Below are positions 43,810-53,108 of a DNA stretch of 64,000 bases, in pieces. Numbering within the stretch: position 1 is the first letter of the stretch; the number at the start of each line of letters is the position of its first letter. A program made the translations under genes and the position numbers. Under the pieces are notes generated by a model that saw only the letters and a program-made list of their open reading frames with translations, searched no databases and was not told the origin of the DNA. Source of the DNA: Pseudomonas deceptionensis (lineage in GTDB: Bacteria > Pseudomonadota > Gammaproteobacteria > Pseudomonadales > Pseudomonadaceae). The stretch covers positions 3,555,501 to 3,619,500 of the forward strand of contig NZ_FNUD01000002.1 of NCBI RefSeq assembly GCF_900106095.1, written 5' to 3'.

Positions 43810-45168
43810 TTAGCGTTTGACCGGTGTACGCATGGTCACAAACTCTTCGGCGGCCGTCGGGTGTACCCCGATGGTTTCGTCGAAGTGCTGTTTGGTTGCA
43901 CCCGCTTTCAAGGCAATCGCCAGGCCCTGCACGATCTCCCCTGCCTCCGGGCCTACCATATGGCAACCCAGCACCTTGTCGGTGTCGGCGTCGACCACCA
44001 GTTTCATCAGCGTACGTTCCTGGCACTCGGTGAGGGTCAGTTTCATAGGGCGGAAGCTGCTCTCGAAAATCTGCACCTTGTGCCCGGCTTCAATGGCCTG
44101 CTCTTCGCTCAGGCCCACTGTGCCGATGTTGGGCAGGCTGAACACCGCCGTCGGGATCATCCGGTAATCCACCGGGCGATACTGCTCAGGCTTGAACAGG
44201 CGGCGTGCTACGGCCATGCCTTCTGCCAGCGCCACCGGTGTCAGCTGAACGCGACCAATCACGTCGCCAATGGCCAGGATCGACGGCTCGGCGCTCTGGT
44301 AAAGATCGTCCACTTCCACAAAGCCGCGTTTGTCCAGTTTCACCCCGGTGGTTTCGAGCCCAAGGTTATCCAGCATCGGGCGACGCCCCGTGGCGTAGAA
44401 CACGCAATCGGCCATCAACTCGCGACCATCCTTGAGCGTGGCTTTCAGGCTGCCGTCAGGCTGCTTGTCGATACGCTCGATATCGGCGTTGAACTGCACG
44501 TCCATGCCGCGCTTGGTCAGCTCCTCGTGCAAATGCTTGCGCACTGCACCGTCAAAACCGCGCAGGAACATGTCACCGCGATACAGCAAGGACGTTTTGG
44601 CGCCCAGTCCATGGAAAATCCCGGCGAACTCAACCGCGATATAACCACCCCCCACCACCAGCACGCGCTTTGGCAACTCTTTGAGGAAGAACGCCTCATT
44701 GGAGCTGATCGCGTGCTCATGGCCCGGGATCTCGGGGATCTGTGGCCAGCCACCGGTGGCGATCAGAATGTGTTTGGCGGTATGGCGCTGACCGTTGACT
44801 TCCACTTCGTTGGGGCCGGTCAGCCTGGCGTGGCCTTCGATCAGGGTCACACCACTGTTGACCAGCAGGTTGCGGTAAATGCCGTTCAGGCGATTGATCT
44901 CGCGATCCTTGTTGGCAATCAGCGTCGTCCAGTCAAATTTCGCCTCACCCAGGCTCCAGCCAAACCCGGAGGCCTGCTCGAAATCCTCAGCGAAGTGCGC
45001 ACCGTAAACCAGTAGCTTTTTAGGCACACAACCGACGTTAACGCACGTACCGCCCAAATAACGGCTCTCGGCCACGGCCACTTTTGCGCCGAAACCTGCA
45101 GCAAAACGCGCAGCACGCACGCCGCCGGAACCCGCACCAATTACAAACAAATCAAATTCGTAGGCCAT
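43810..45168 (-). CDS. gor: Glutathione-disulfide reductase
   Basis: 452 residues. FAD motif [16 protein letters not shown], redox-active disulfide [20 protein letters not shown](P)-binding [20 protein letters not shown], second FAD contact [22 protein letters not shown] and C-terminal catalytic His in HPTAAEEFV are all present. It keeps glutathione reduced using NADPH in the cytoplasm. GGGAGA precedes the ATG. It follows galU in the same direction but a terminator (45252) separates them, so it probably has its own promoter. Confidence 0.96.
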   Translation of the reverse strand: MAYEFDLFVIGAGSGGVRAARFAAGFGAKVAVAESRYLGGTCVNVGCVPKKLLVYGAHFAEDFEQASGFGWSLGEAKFDWTTLIANKDREINRLNGIYRNLLVNSGVTLIEGHARLTGPNEVEVNGQRHTAKHILIATGGWPQIPEIPGHEHAISSNEAFFLKELPKRVLVVGGGYIAVEFAGIFHGLGAKTSLLYRGDMFLRGFDGAVRKHLHEELTKRGMDVQFNADIERIDKQPDGSLKATLKDGRELMADCVFYATGRRPMLDNLGLETTGVKLDKRGFVEVDDLYQSAEPSILAIGDVIGRVQLTPVALAEGMAVARRLFKPEQYRPVDYRMIPTAVFSLPNIGTVGLSEEQAIEAGHKVQIFESSFRPMKLTLTECQERTLMKLVVDADTDKVLGCHMVGPEAGEIVQGLAIALKAGATKQHFDETIGVHPTAAEEFVTMRTPVKR

Positions 45169-45251
45169 TTCTATCTCCCAGGCAGTCCATCAGCATAATC
45201 ACTCCAGCGCGATTGACCAGCGCCAGAGGTTGTCGAAGGCAAAAAAACGAA

Positions 45252-45273
45252 AAAGCCACCCGAGGGTGGCTTT
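45252..45273. terminator. Rho-independent terminator of galU
   Basis: AAAGCCACCC and GGGTGGCTTT form a stem with a GA-centred tight loop. On the minus strand it is followed by TTTCGTTTTTTT, directly after the galU stop. Confidence 0.85.
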
Positions 45274-45302
45274 CTTTTGAAGCGCTCTACAGGCCGGGGC
45301 TA

Positions 45303-46142
45303 TTAGTAAGCTTTACCGGTTTTGTAGAAGTTTTCGAAGCAGAAGTTGGTAGCTTCGATGTAGCCTTCAGCGCCGCCGCAGTCAAAGCGCTGGCCCTTGA
45401 ATTTGTAAGCAATCACGCAACCGTTTTGCGCCTGTTTCATCAGGGCGTCGGTGATCTGGATTTCTCCGCCTTTGCCCGGCTCGGTCTGCTTGATCAGCTC
45501 GAAAATGTCCGGGGTCAAGATGTAACGGCCGATAATGGCCAGGTTGGACGGTGCATCTTCAGGTGCCGGTTTTTCAACCATGTTGCGCACGCGGTACAGG
45601 TCATCGCCGATCATTTCGCCAGCGATCACGCCGTACTTGTTGGTCTCTTGCGGATCAACTTCCTGGATCGCGATGATGGTGCAACGGTACTGGTTGTACA
45701 GCTTGACCATCTGCGTCAGGACGCCGTCGCCTTCCAGGTTGACGCACAAGTCGTCCGCCAGTACGACCGCGAACGGTTCGTCGCCGATCAACGGGCGGCC
45801 GGTCAGGATGGCATGACCCAGGCCTTTCATTTCGGTCTGACGGGTGTACGAGAACGAACACTCGCTCAGCAGGCGGCGGATACCGACCAGGTACTTTTCC
45901 TTGTCCGTGCCCTTGATCTGGTTTTCCAGCTCATAGCTGATGTCGAAGTGGTCTTCAAGAGCGCGTTTGCCGCGGCCCGTGACGATCGAAATTTCAGTCA
46001 AGCCAGCATCCAGTGCTTCTTCAACCCCGTACTGGATCAGTGGCTTGTTCACCACCGGCAGCATTTCTTTAGGCATGGCCTTGGTCGCTGGCAAAAAGCG
46101 AGTGCCGTAACCGGCTGCTGGGAACAAGCATTTCTTGATCAT
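45303..46142 (-). CDS. galU: UTP-glucose-1-phosphate uridylyltransferase
   Basis: 279 residues. The nucleotide-binding start FPAAGYGTRFLPATKAMPKEM and the later GLGHAILTGRPLIGD, VEKPAPEDAPSN and RFDCGGAEGYIEAT are diagnostic for GalU. It makes UDP-glucose from glucose-1-phosphate and UTP, the direct substrate of BcsA encoded 1.5 kb away, as well as precursor for lipopolysaccharide. AAGGA precedes the ATG. Length matches the family. The upstream 263 bp include a terminator-like hairpin (46249). Confidence 0.96.
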   Translation of the reverse strand: MIKKCLFPAAGYGTRFLPATKAMPKEMLPVVNKPLIQYGVEEALDAGLTEISIVTGRGKRALEDHFDISYELENQIKGTDKEKYLVGIRRLLSECSFSYTRQTEMKGLGHAILTGRPLIGDEPFAVVLADDLCVNLEGDGVLTQMVKLYNQYRCTIIAIQEVDPQETNKYGVIAGEMIGDDLYRVRNMVEKPAPEDAPSNLAIIGRYILTPDIFELIKQTEPGKGGEIQITDALMKQAQNGCVIAYKFKGQRFDCGGAEGYIEATNFCFENFYKTGKAY

Positions 46143-46248
46143 ATGAGTCCTTAAAGGGGCGTACGTTCCAATTTTGGCGCAGTCTAATCAGGCGGCATCG
46201 ACGTTACAATGCCTCCCGATAGCAAACCGATGCCAACTTAGATAAAAA

Positions 46249-46278
46249 AAATCCCGTTAGTTCCTTGACGGGAGATTT
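46249..46278 (-). terminator. Terminator-like hairpin upstream of galU, possible small RNA end
   Basis: Read on the minus strand, ACTCCCGT-like arm and ACGGGATTT pair (one bulged base) and are followed by a run of eight or more T. No minus-strand gene precedes it, so it could end a small RNA from 46280-46390 or act in the galU leader. On the plus strand only a short TTTT follows. Confidence 0.5.
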
Positions 46279-46405
46279 TGATTGTCGATTGCGGTGCTGG
46301 AACCAATGAAATAGCACACTTGTCTGCTTGTAAAGGCATTAACACTTACTTGATGCCCTTACGCTATCATCCCCCCATTAATCCAGCCAATCAGGCAGCT
46401 CGTCG

Positions 46406-46591
46406 ATGTCCGCAACAGTCAGTGTCAACGGTTATGAAATCAAACCCGATGAATCGGGCCAATGGTGTGTGTTTGACGCATCGGGTGAGAACATTGCAGG
46501 TCCTTTCAGCTCGCAAGAGGCCGCTGTAGAGGTCGCTTCGGTGCTTCAGGACCAGCCTGCCCCGCCCGCCCGCCGGCGCAACAAAAAATAA
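46406..46591 (+). CDS. Small conserved hypothetical protein
   Basis: 61 residues, soluble, starting MSATVSVNGYEIKPDESG and ending in a basic RRRNKK tail. The SQEAAVEVASVLQ segment looks like the amphipathic helix of small DUF-type proteins that follow a beta-hairpin. I do not recognise a named family. No strong ribosome site; supported by its coherent composition and by ending 31 bp before the next gene in the same direction. Confidence 0.6.
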   Translation: MSATVSVNGYEIKPDESGQWCVFDASGENIAGPFSSQEAAVEVASVLQDQPAPPARRRNKK

Positions 46592-46622
46592 ACAAGCCCA
46601 TTTTCGTGATGATCACACTACG

Positions 46623-46904
46623 ATGAAAAAAATTCTCACATTGCTCGCTCTGGTTTCGCTTGGTGGCTGTGCTACGGCGTCCAACACCTACCTTGCTGAC
46701 GGCAAGCAAGGGTTGAGCATAGACTGCTCTGGCGAAGCCATGTCGTGGGCCAAGTGCTACGAGAAGGCAGAAGCCTCTTGTGCTGGCACCGGCTATACCA
46801 TTATCGGCACCGATGGTACCCCTGCGCTCGAGGAGCAAGACAAGACCCTGGGCGTTGATGTCGGTAATTTCAAAAGCCGCAACATTGTGGTGGCATGCAA
46901 ATAG
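46623..46904 (+). CDS. Small predicted lipoprotein
   Basis: 93 residues with a lipoprotein signal peptide (KKILTLLALVSLGGC, lipidated Cys at 16) and a mature part with four further cysteines (DCSGEAMSWAKCYEKAEASC and VVACK), which may form disulfides in the periplasm. Probably anchored in the inner face of the outer membrane. Family not recognised by name; such cysteine-containing lipoproteins are common in pseudomonads. Ends at a strong hairpin (46917). Confidence 0.75.
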   Translation: MKKILTLLALVSLGGCATASNTYLADGKQGLSIDCSGEAMSWAKCYEKAEASCAGTGYTIIGTDGTPALEEQDKTLGVDVGNFKSRNIVVACK

Positions 46905-46916
46905 CTTGCTGAGTGA

Positions 46917-46945
46917 TGCCGCTAAAGCGCAAGGCTTTAGCGGCA
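46917..46945. terminator. 12-bp-arm hairpin between convergent lipoprotein and tsdA
   Basis: TGCCGCTAAAGC and GCTTTAGCGGCA pair exactly around GCAAG. No long T-run, but placed between two converging genes. Confidence 0.7.
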
Positions 46946-46953
46946 ATCAGGGA

Positions 46954-47880
46954 TTACTTTGTACCTTGCCCGATCAGCACGCCATTCACGGTTTGGCCGT
47001 AAACGTTTACCCCGTCATTCGCATGAAACTTGACCCTGGTTTTCTCCACTGAACCCTCGACCAGACGCGGGTCCTGTGGGCGTTCGTGGGTGTTTACATA
47101 CGCAGCCACATCCCATGCCTGCTCGTCGCTCAGGCTGTTGGCCTTGCCCAGCGGCATGTTGTGCTTGATGAATGAGGCAGCCGTGTTGATACGGTGCATG
47201 CCGGCCCCCCAGTTGTAGGACTCCTTGCCCCATAGCGGCGGCATCACGTAATCATCGCCTGCCTTTTGCCCTTGCCCGTTATCGCCATGACAAATCGCAC
47301 ACTGGTCCTTGTACACCGCGGCACCCCGGACCAGGTTGTAGCCGCCTTTAGGCTCGGGCACGTCGGGGTAGCCTCGACCGGGCAGTTCAACACCGACGGG
47401 CGCCTTGGTCGACAGCCAGTAGGCATAGGTCGACAGCGCCGTGATTTCCCGGCTATCCGCAGCCGGAGGTGTGCCGCCGTTCATACTGAATTGAAAGCAG
47501 CCTTGCAGGCGTTCGGCAAAGGTATTGACCTTGTCGTTCTTTTTTCGGTACGCGGGGTACATGGGGTAAGCCCCCCACAGTGGCGCCGAGTTGGCCAGCC
47601 GCCCCTGATCCAGGTGGCAGTTGGTGCAGTTCAGGCCGTTGCCCACAAACTTTGGCGCCTGGCGTCTGGTGTCGACAAACAGGGCATAGCCATCCATGAC
47701 CATTTTGCCGTAGGCGTTGTCTGGCAATTCGCTCTGTTGCGGCGGCTGGAAGTACGTCACGCCCTTGTCGGGAACCGGAGGGGTTTGAATCTGGGACTGA
47801 TCCTCCATGGCAATGGTCGCCGCATGCACCCCGGAGCTCAGGAGAATTGAAAATGCACAGACCGGCATCAGAATTTTCAT
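46954..47880 (-). CDS. tsdA: Diheme cytochrome c thiosulfate dehydrogenase TsdA
   Basis: 308 residues with a signal peptide (cleavage after VHA, residue 20). Heme sites CTNCH (85-89) and CAICH (194-198). FVGNGLNCTNCHL, the conserved Cys128 in RLQGCFQFSMNG (the unusual His/Cys heme ligand of TsdA), MPPLWGKESYNWGAGMHR and FIKHNMPLG match TsdA of Allochromatium and Pseudomonas. It oxidises thiosulfate to tetrathionate (or the reverse) in the periplasm. The ATG overlaps the tsdB stop (ATGA) with GGAGG upstream, so the two are translationally coupled. Confidence 0.88.
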   Translation of the reverse strand: MKILMPVCAFSILLSSGVHAATIAMEDQSQIQTPPVPDKGVTYFQPPQQSELPDNAYGKMVMDGYALFVDTRRQAPKFVGNGLNCTNCHLDQGRLANSAPLWGAYPMYPAYRKKNDKVNTFAERLQGCFQFSMNGGTPPAADSREITALSTYAYWLSTKAPVGVELPGRGYPDVPEPKGGYNLVRGAAVYKDQCAICHGDNGQGQKAGDDYVMPPLWGKESYNWGAGMHRINTAASFIKHNMPLGKANSLSDEQAWDVAAYVNTHERPQDPRLVEGSVEKTRVKFHANDGVNVYGQTVNGVLIGQGTK

Positions 47881-48527
47881 GGGGTGACCTCCTTGTGACC
47901 CACATTGGCGAAATACTCGGCGACCGCCTTGATTTCGTCCTCGGTCATGGACTTGGCGATATGACCCATCAAATCGTTGGGATCGTTGTGGCGCGTGCCA
48001 TCGCGCCAGGCGTTGAGCTGTGCGGTCAGGTACATCGCTGGTTGATTGGCCAGCGGTGGAAACGCGCTGCCCACGCCTACGCCGCCAGGCCCGTGACAGC
48101 TGACGCATTCGGGGATCTGTCGGTCCCAGGCACCGCGCAAGGCCAGTTTTTCACCCGGTCCGTCGGGCATGCGCGCACGATTGATGGCAGGCACGGCAGG
48201 TGCCGGCATGGCCGCAATGGTGGCCGTGACCGAGGCGATTTCCTGATCGGTCAACGACTTGGCCAGGGGTTGCATGACAGGGCTGACCCGCTTGCCCGTT
48301 TGAAAATCGTGTAACTGCTTGCTCAGGTAATCGGCAGATATACCGGCTAATCGCGGAAACCCGGCTGGAGCCAGCCCCATGCCATCTGCACCGTGGCAAG
48401 CCACGCAGGCGGTGGCACCCGGTTGGGCTCCGCCCTGCAAGTAGATGTTGGGGGCCGGTTGTGCCTGGATAGTGCTCACGGTAAACAGCATCACGCTACT
48501 CAATAGCGTTCGCTTTAGTGGAATCAT
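47877..48527 (-). CDS. tsdB: Diheme cytochrome c TsdB, electron partner of TsdA
   Basis: 216 residues: signal peptide to about residue 22, then two cytochrome c domains with CVACH (41-45) and CVSCH (141-145), the c4-like pattern of TsdB. It probably accepts electrons from TsdA and passes them to a terminal oxidase. ATG 48527 is chosen because GGAG lies six bases before it; an earlier ATG at 48539 is less likely. First gene of a two-gene tsdBA operon behind a palindromic operator (48546-48578). Confidence 0.85.
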   Translation of the reverse strand: MIPLKRTLLSSVMLFTVSTIQAQPAPNIYLQGGAQPGATACVACHGADGMGLAPAGFPRLAGISADYLSKQLHDFQTGKRVSPVMQPLAKSLTDQEIASVTATIAAMPAPAVPAINRARMPDGPGEKLALRGAWDRQIPECVSCHGPGGVGVGSAFPPLANQPAMYLTAQLNAWRDGTRHNDPNDLMGHIAKSMTEDEIKAVAEYFANVGHKEVTP

Positions 48528-48545
48528 GACCAGCTCCATTATTGT

Positions 48546-48578
48546 TATATGCTTAGGCCTATAAAATATAAGCATATA
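48546..48578. promoter_or_regulatory. Inverted repeat in the tsdBA promoter
   Basis: TATATGCTTA (48546-48555) and TAAGCATATA (48569-48578) are perfect 10-bp inverted arms 13 bp apart, 19 bp before the tsdB start. The AT-rich spacer could contain the -10 element. A likely operator for a thiosulfate- or redox-responsive regulator not identified here. Confidence 0.65.
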
Positions 48579-48646
48579 GAGCGTAGGAGAATTAACACCC
48601 GGTCACAACATTGCTTTGGCATGAACACACTATTGAGCCGAAAAAA

Positions 48647-48678
48647 AACCTGACGCCGCGCAGAGCACTCGTCAGGTT
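48647..48678 (-). terminator. Rho-independent terminator of the 48717 lipoprotein gene
   Basis: AACCTGACG and CGTCAGGTT pair over 9 bp with a 14-base loop; on the minus strand a run of eight T follows. Confidence 0.8.
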
Positions 48679-48716
48679 CGGGGTACAGCGGCGGGTTAAC
48701 CGAAGCCGGGCTTCAA

Positions 48717-49067
48717 TCAGCCTGAAATGCAGTGTGTTGCGGCTTTGCGGATGTCGCCCGGGCGCACTGGCACGTTGGACATGCTTTCATAGACCTTGAT
48801 GCTGCTGCCGCCGGAGCGCTCTTCGATATCAATGACTGCCGTCGGATTGGACGTCAGCTTTTGCGGGACGATGACCCGGAATCCATCTTTGTGCGGCTCT
48901 ATCTGAGGAGCCCTGCGTGTAGTGGACAGTTGCTGCACCAGGCATTGAGCATAGGCATCCGGCTTCTTGCCCGAAATCACATTCAGCGTGGGCAATGTCT
49001 GTTCGATATCCGTGACGGATGCACACCCCCCCAAAACCAGCATCGCCGCTAGTACGCCCCACTTCAT
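48717..49067 (-). CDS. Predicted lipoprotein, hypothetical
   Basis: 116 residues with a lipoprotein signal (WGVLAAMLVLGGC, then ASVTDIEQTLP). The mature part has mixed alpha/beta character with two cysteines (AQCLVQQL and ATHCISG) that could form a disulfide. Not recognised by family. Start at 49067 because GGAG is seven bases upstream; an ATG two codons earlier is too close to it. Followed by its own terminator at 48647. Confidence 0.75.
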   Translation of the reverse strand: MKWGVLAAMLVLGGCASVTDIEQTLPTLNVISGKKPDAYAQCLVQQLSTTRRAPQIEPHKDGFRVIVPQKLTSNPTAVIDIEERSGGSSIKVYESMSNVPVRPGDIRKAATHCISG

Positions 49068-49277
49068 ATACATTCTCCGTTAAAGATCCTACGACCGTAA
49101 AAATTCAGAATTTCTCCCTGGCCATAGTGAATAAATACGCAATAGTGGCGGATTATCCACGTTTTGCGTCAAACTCACCCGCATCACGGCATAATACCCC
49201 CCTTTAGCCCCCAGACCGGGCCAAAGCACGTGCTATCGTGCTGATTTTTCGGTAAATGCCCCCCTTTTGGAGCCCCA

Positions 49278-49580
49278 ATGAAATTTATTCACCAGCGTGA
49301 GCACCTTAACGAAGACGACATCGTCGTAATCGAGTGCTCCCAGCCCTGCAACATCCGCCTGATGAGCGATGCGCACTTTCGCAGCTTCAAAAATGGTGGC
49401 CGCCACTCCTACCATGGCGGCGCGTTCAAGGATTTCCCGGCCCGGATCACTGCACCAAGCACCGGTTTCTGGAACATCACCATTGACACCGTCACCACCC
49501 GGGCCATCAGCGTAACCCGCAAGCCAAGCTTCCAGCCGACCATTAAAATCGTGCGTCGCTCCAGCTCCAAACTTCGCTAA
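49278..49580 (+). CDS. DUF1883 domain protein
   Basis: 100 residues matching DUF1883: MKFIHQREHLNEDDIVVIECSQPCNIRLMSD and FPARITAPSTGFWNITID are the conserved blocks. Compact all-beta domain, soluble; DUF1883 also occurs as a partner of TIR-type domains, but no TIR protein is seen here. No known function. Followed 19 bp later by a 55-residue protein and alkB in the same direction. Confidence 0.85.
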   Translation: MKFIHQREHLNEDDIVVIECSQPCNIRLMSDAHFRSFKNGGRHSYHGGAFKDFPARITAPSTGFWNITIDTVTTRAISVTRKPSFQPTIKIVRRSSSKLR

Positions 49581-49599
49581 ACCCAAGGCAGGACATACC

Positions 49600-49767
49600 G
49601 TGCAAACCACCAAATACGTGATCAAGTACAAACTCAATGGCGAGCGTCGTTTTGAGTTTGCTCAACTTTCGTCGGGTTCCGAAGAAGAAGCCCGCGCAGC
49701 ACTTGAGAAAATCCACGGCGATGCTGGCGATACAATCACCGACATCAAGGCGAGCAAGGCGCTCTAA
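49600..49767 (+). CDS. Small conserved-looking protein, 55 residues, GTG start
   Basis: A short frame from GTG 49600 to TAA 49765-49767 reads MQTTKYVIKYKLNGERRFEF at its N-terminus and continues EEEARAALEKIHGD, ending in a short strand. The pattern beta-hairpin, helix, strand is coherent. AGGA lies six bases before the GTG. It sits between DUF1883 and alkB, ending four bases before alkB, so the three are probably co-transcribed. No family recognised. Confidence 0.65.
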   Translation: MQTTKYVIKYKLNGERRFEFAQLSSGSEEEARAALEKIHGDAGDTITDIKASKAL

Positions 49768-49771
49768 GCCC

Positions 49772-50428
49772 ATGTCTCTGGACCTGTTTGCCGAGCAGGA
49801 CCTGCAACAGCCCGCCCGCGTCGAGCGCATCAGCGAGCAGGGGTTTGTGCTTCGCGGGTTTGCCCTGCCCAGGGCCCGGGCGCTACTGGACGCCCTTGAC
49901 TGCGTGCTGGGCCAATCGCCCTTGCGCCGGATGCAGACCCCCGGTGGCTTCACAATGTCCGCCCGCCTCAGCAGTTGCGGCGATCTGGGCTGGACCACCG
50001 ACCGGGAAGGTTACCGCTACAGCCATGTCGATCCGCTGAGTGCTCGCCCGTGGCCGCCCATGCCGGAAGTCTTCCTCGCGTTGGCACACGCAGCGGCGGC
50101 AACCGCCGGCTTTGCCGATTTCATACCCGATGCCTGCCTGATAAATGCCTATGCACCAGGCGCCAAAATGTCGCTGCATCAGGACAAAAACGAGCGCTCC
50201 TATTCGGCGCCCATCGTGTCGATTTCTCTGGGCTTGCCGGCAATCTTTCAGTTCGGCGGGTTTGAGCGCAGCGCCCCGGCTCAGCGTATTTCACTGTTCC
50301 ACGGTGACATCATGGTCTGGGGCGGTGTGGACCGCTTGCGCTTTCACGGGGTGATGCCAATCAAACCCGGGCAACACGACTTGCTGGGCGAACAGCGGAT
50401 CAATATCACCTTGCGCCAGGCCGGCTAG
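49772..50428 (+). CDS. alkB: Alkylated DNA repair dioxygenase AlkB
   Basis: 218 residues. Fe(II) ligands are His136 and Asp138 (SLHQDKNERS) and His192 (LRFHGVMP); the 2-oxoglutarate site is RINITLR (209-215). NAYAPGAKMSLHQD is typical of AlkB. It demethylates 1-methyladenine and 3-methylcytosine in DNA. ATG 49772 is chosen: the longer frame back to 49637 overlaps the small GTG gene and does not look coding. Not linked to an ada gene here. Confidence 0.94.
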   Translation: MSLDLFAEQDLQQPARVERISEQGFVLRGFALPRARALLDALDCVLGQSPLRRMQTPGGFTMSARLSSCGDLGWTTDREGYRYSHVDPLSARPWPPMPEVFLALAHAAAATAGFADFIPDACLINAYAPGAKMSLHQDKNERSYSAPIVSISLGLPAIFQFGGFERSAPAQRISLFHGDIMVWGGVDRLRFHGVMPIKPGQHDLLGEQRINITLRQAG

Positions 50429-50475
50429 GCCAAAACACTCCCTGTGCCCCTCCTCCTGCTCCTTGCACGACAAAG

Positions 50476-50499
50476 CGCTGTATATATTTTTATATAGCG
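50476..50499. promoter_or_regulatory. ModE-type operator upstream of modABC
   Basis: CGCTGTATATA and TATATAGCG flank TTTT, close to the E. coli ModE box (CGCTATATA with inverse TATATAGCG). It lies 70-93 bp before modA. ModE-molybdate repression of modABC is predicted; no modE gene is visible in the window. Confidence 0.7.
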
Positions 50500-50556
50500 A
50501 TTATCTTCCTGACTGCCCAACACAAACCAATAACGATGGGCTGCCCTCGCCTCTAA

Positions 50557-51336
<780 letters not shown>

Positions 51337-52017
51337 ATGCCGCTCACGAGTGCTGACTTCGCTGCGATCTGGCTGACCCTGCAACTGGCGTCATTGACCA
51401 CTGTCATTTTGCTGGTGGTCGGCACTCCAATCGCACTGTGGCTGGCGCATACCCGGTCGCGGTTGCGCGGCCCCATCGGGGCGATCGTGGCGCTGCCCCT
51501 GGTGCTGCCCCCCACCGTCATTGGCTTCTATCTGCTGCTGACGATGGGCCCCCACGGGTACGTTGGTCAGTTCACCCAGTTCCTCGGGCTCGGCACCCTG
51601 ACGTTCAGTTTTGCCGGGCTGGTGATCGGCTCGGTGATTTACTCCATGCCTTTTGTCGTACAGCCTCTGCAGAACGCATTTACGGCCATCGGTCCCAGAC
51701 CGCTTGAAGTCGCCGCTACCTTGCGGGCGAACCGGTGGGATACCTTCTTCACCGTGGTCTTTCCTCTGGCCCGGCCCGGCTTTATCACTGCGGCGATTCT
51801 GGGTTTTGCCCACACCGTCGGTGAGTTTGGCGTGGTGCTGATGATCGGCGGCAACATCCCGGAAAAAACCCGGGTGGTGTCGGTGCAAATCTACGACCAC
51901 GTCGAGGCGCTGGAATATGCGCAGGCCCACTGGCTCGCTGGGGCGATGGTGGTGTTTTCCTTTCTGGTGCTGCTGGCGTTGTATTCAAGCCGCAAGTCCC
52001 AAACCAGCTGGAGCTGA
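51337..52017 (+). CDS. modB: Molybdate ABC transporter permease ModB
   Basis: 226 residues, five or six membrane helices, with the permease loop [25 protein letters not shown] that contacts the ATPase ModC, and [20 protein letters not shown], which is typical for ModB. Inner membrane. Immediately after modA and two bases before modC. Confidence 0.95.
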   Translation: MPLTSADFAAIWLTLQLASLTTVILLVVGTPIALWLAHTRSRLRGPIGAIVALPLVLPPTVIGFYLLLTMGPHGYVGQFTQFLGLGTLTFSFAGLVIGSVIYSMPFVVQPLQNAFTAIGPRPLEVAATLRANRWDTFFTVVFPLARPGFITAAILGFAHTVGEFGVVLMIGGNIPEKTRVVSVQIYDHVEALEYAQAHWLAGAMVVFSFLVLLALYSSRKSQTSWS

Positions 52018-52019
52018 AC

Positions 52020-53108
52020 ATGACGTCGCACATCAGCCTTCGGCTGCAACAGCACTACCCCGGTTTTTCCCTGGATCTGGAGCTGCAACTGCCCGGCAAG
52101 GGCGTGACCGCACTCTACGGCCACTCTGGTTCCGGCAAAACCACCTGTTTGCGCTGCATTGCCGGCCTTGAGCGTGCCAGCCAGGCTTTTGTGCAGATCA
52201 ATGATGAGGTGTGGCAAGACAGCCAGCGCGGTCTCTTCGTGCCGGTACACAAGCGCGCGCTGGGCTACATTTTTCAAGAGGCGAGCCTGTTCCCTCATCT
52301 TTCGGTGCGGGCCAACCTGGAGTTCGGTATGCGCCGTATCCCGCGTCAGGAACGGCGGGTGGATCTGGCTCACGCAACGGGGTTGCTGGGCATCACTCAC
52401 CTGCTGGAGCGCGCGCCCAATCATTTGTCGGGCGGCGAACGCCAGCGGGTCGGCATCGCCCGTGCGCTGCTGACAAGCCCTAAGCTGCTGCTTATGGACG
52501 AACCCCTGGCCGCGCTCGACAGCCAGCGCAAGCGCGAGATCCTGCCGTATCTGGAGCGCCTGCACGCCGAACTGGATATCCCGGTGCTCTATGTCAGTCA
52601 CTCCCAGGACGAGGTTGCTCGCCTGGCAGACCATATCGTGCTGCTCAGCGAAGGCAAGGTGCTTGCCAGCGGCCCCATTGGTGAGACCCTGGCCAGGCTG
52701 GACCTGCCACTGGCGCGCGGAGATGACGCCGGGGTGGTCATTGAGGGCCGGGTAAGCCACTACGACGCTGCCTACCAGCTACTGACCCTGCAATTGCCTG
52801 GCAGTACCCAGCAGCTGCGGGTGGCCCATGCCGAGATGGCTGTGGGTCAGACCTTGCGCGTCAAGGTGCAGGCCCGGGATATCAGCTTGAGCCTCAACCC
52901 CGGCGAACACAGCAGCATCCTCAACAGCCTGCGTGTGACTGTAATCGGCGAAACCCCGGCCGACAATCAGGCCCACGTTCTGCTGCGCCTTGATGCGGGC
53001 GGTACGGCCCTGCTGGCACGGATTACCCGCTACTCCCGTGACCAGTTGAACCTGGTCAGCGGGCAGTCGCTATGGGCACAGATCAAGTCGGTGGCGGTAC
53101 TGGCTTAA
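52020..53108 (+). CDS. modC: Molybdate ABC transporter ATP-binding protein ModC
   Basis: 362 residues. Walker [10 protein letters not shown], signature [17 protein letters not shown], Walker [13 protein letters not shown], and a C-terminal TOBE domain (about 290-355) that binds molybdate. Powers ModB; third gene of modABC. The stop shares bases with the stop of the convergent Wzz-like gene (TTAA at 53105-53108), so neither gene has a separate terminator. Confidence 0.95.
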   Translation: MTSHISLRLQQHYPGFSLDLELQLPGKGVTALYGHSGSGKTTCLRCIAGLERASQAFVQINDEVWQDSQRGLFVPVHKRALGYIFQEASLFPHLSVRANLEFGMRRIPRQERRVDLAHATGLLGITHLLERAPNHLSGGERQRVGIARALLTSPKLLLMDEPLAALDSQRKREILPYLERLHAELDIPVLYVSHSQDEVARLADHIVLLSEGKVLASGPIGETLARLDLPLARGDDAGVVIEGRVSHYDAAYQLLTLQLPGSTQQLRVAHAEMAVGQTLRVKVQARDISLSLNPGEHSSILNSLRVTVIGETPADNQAHVLLRLDAGGTALLARITRYSRDQLNLVSGQSLWAQIKSVAVLA

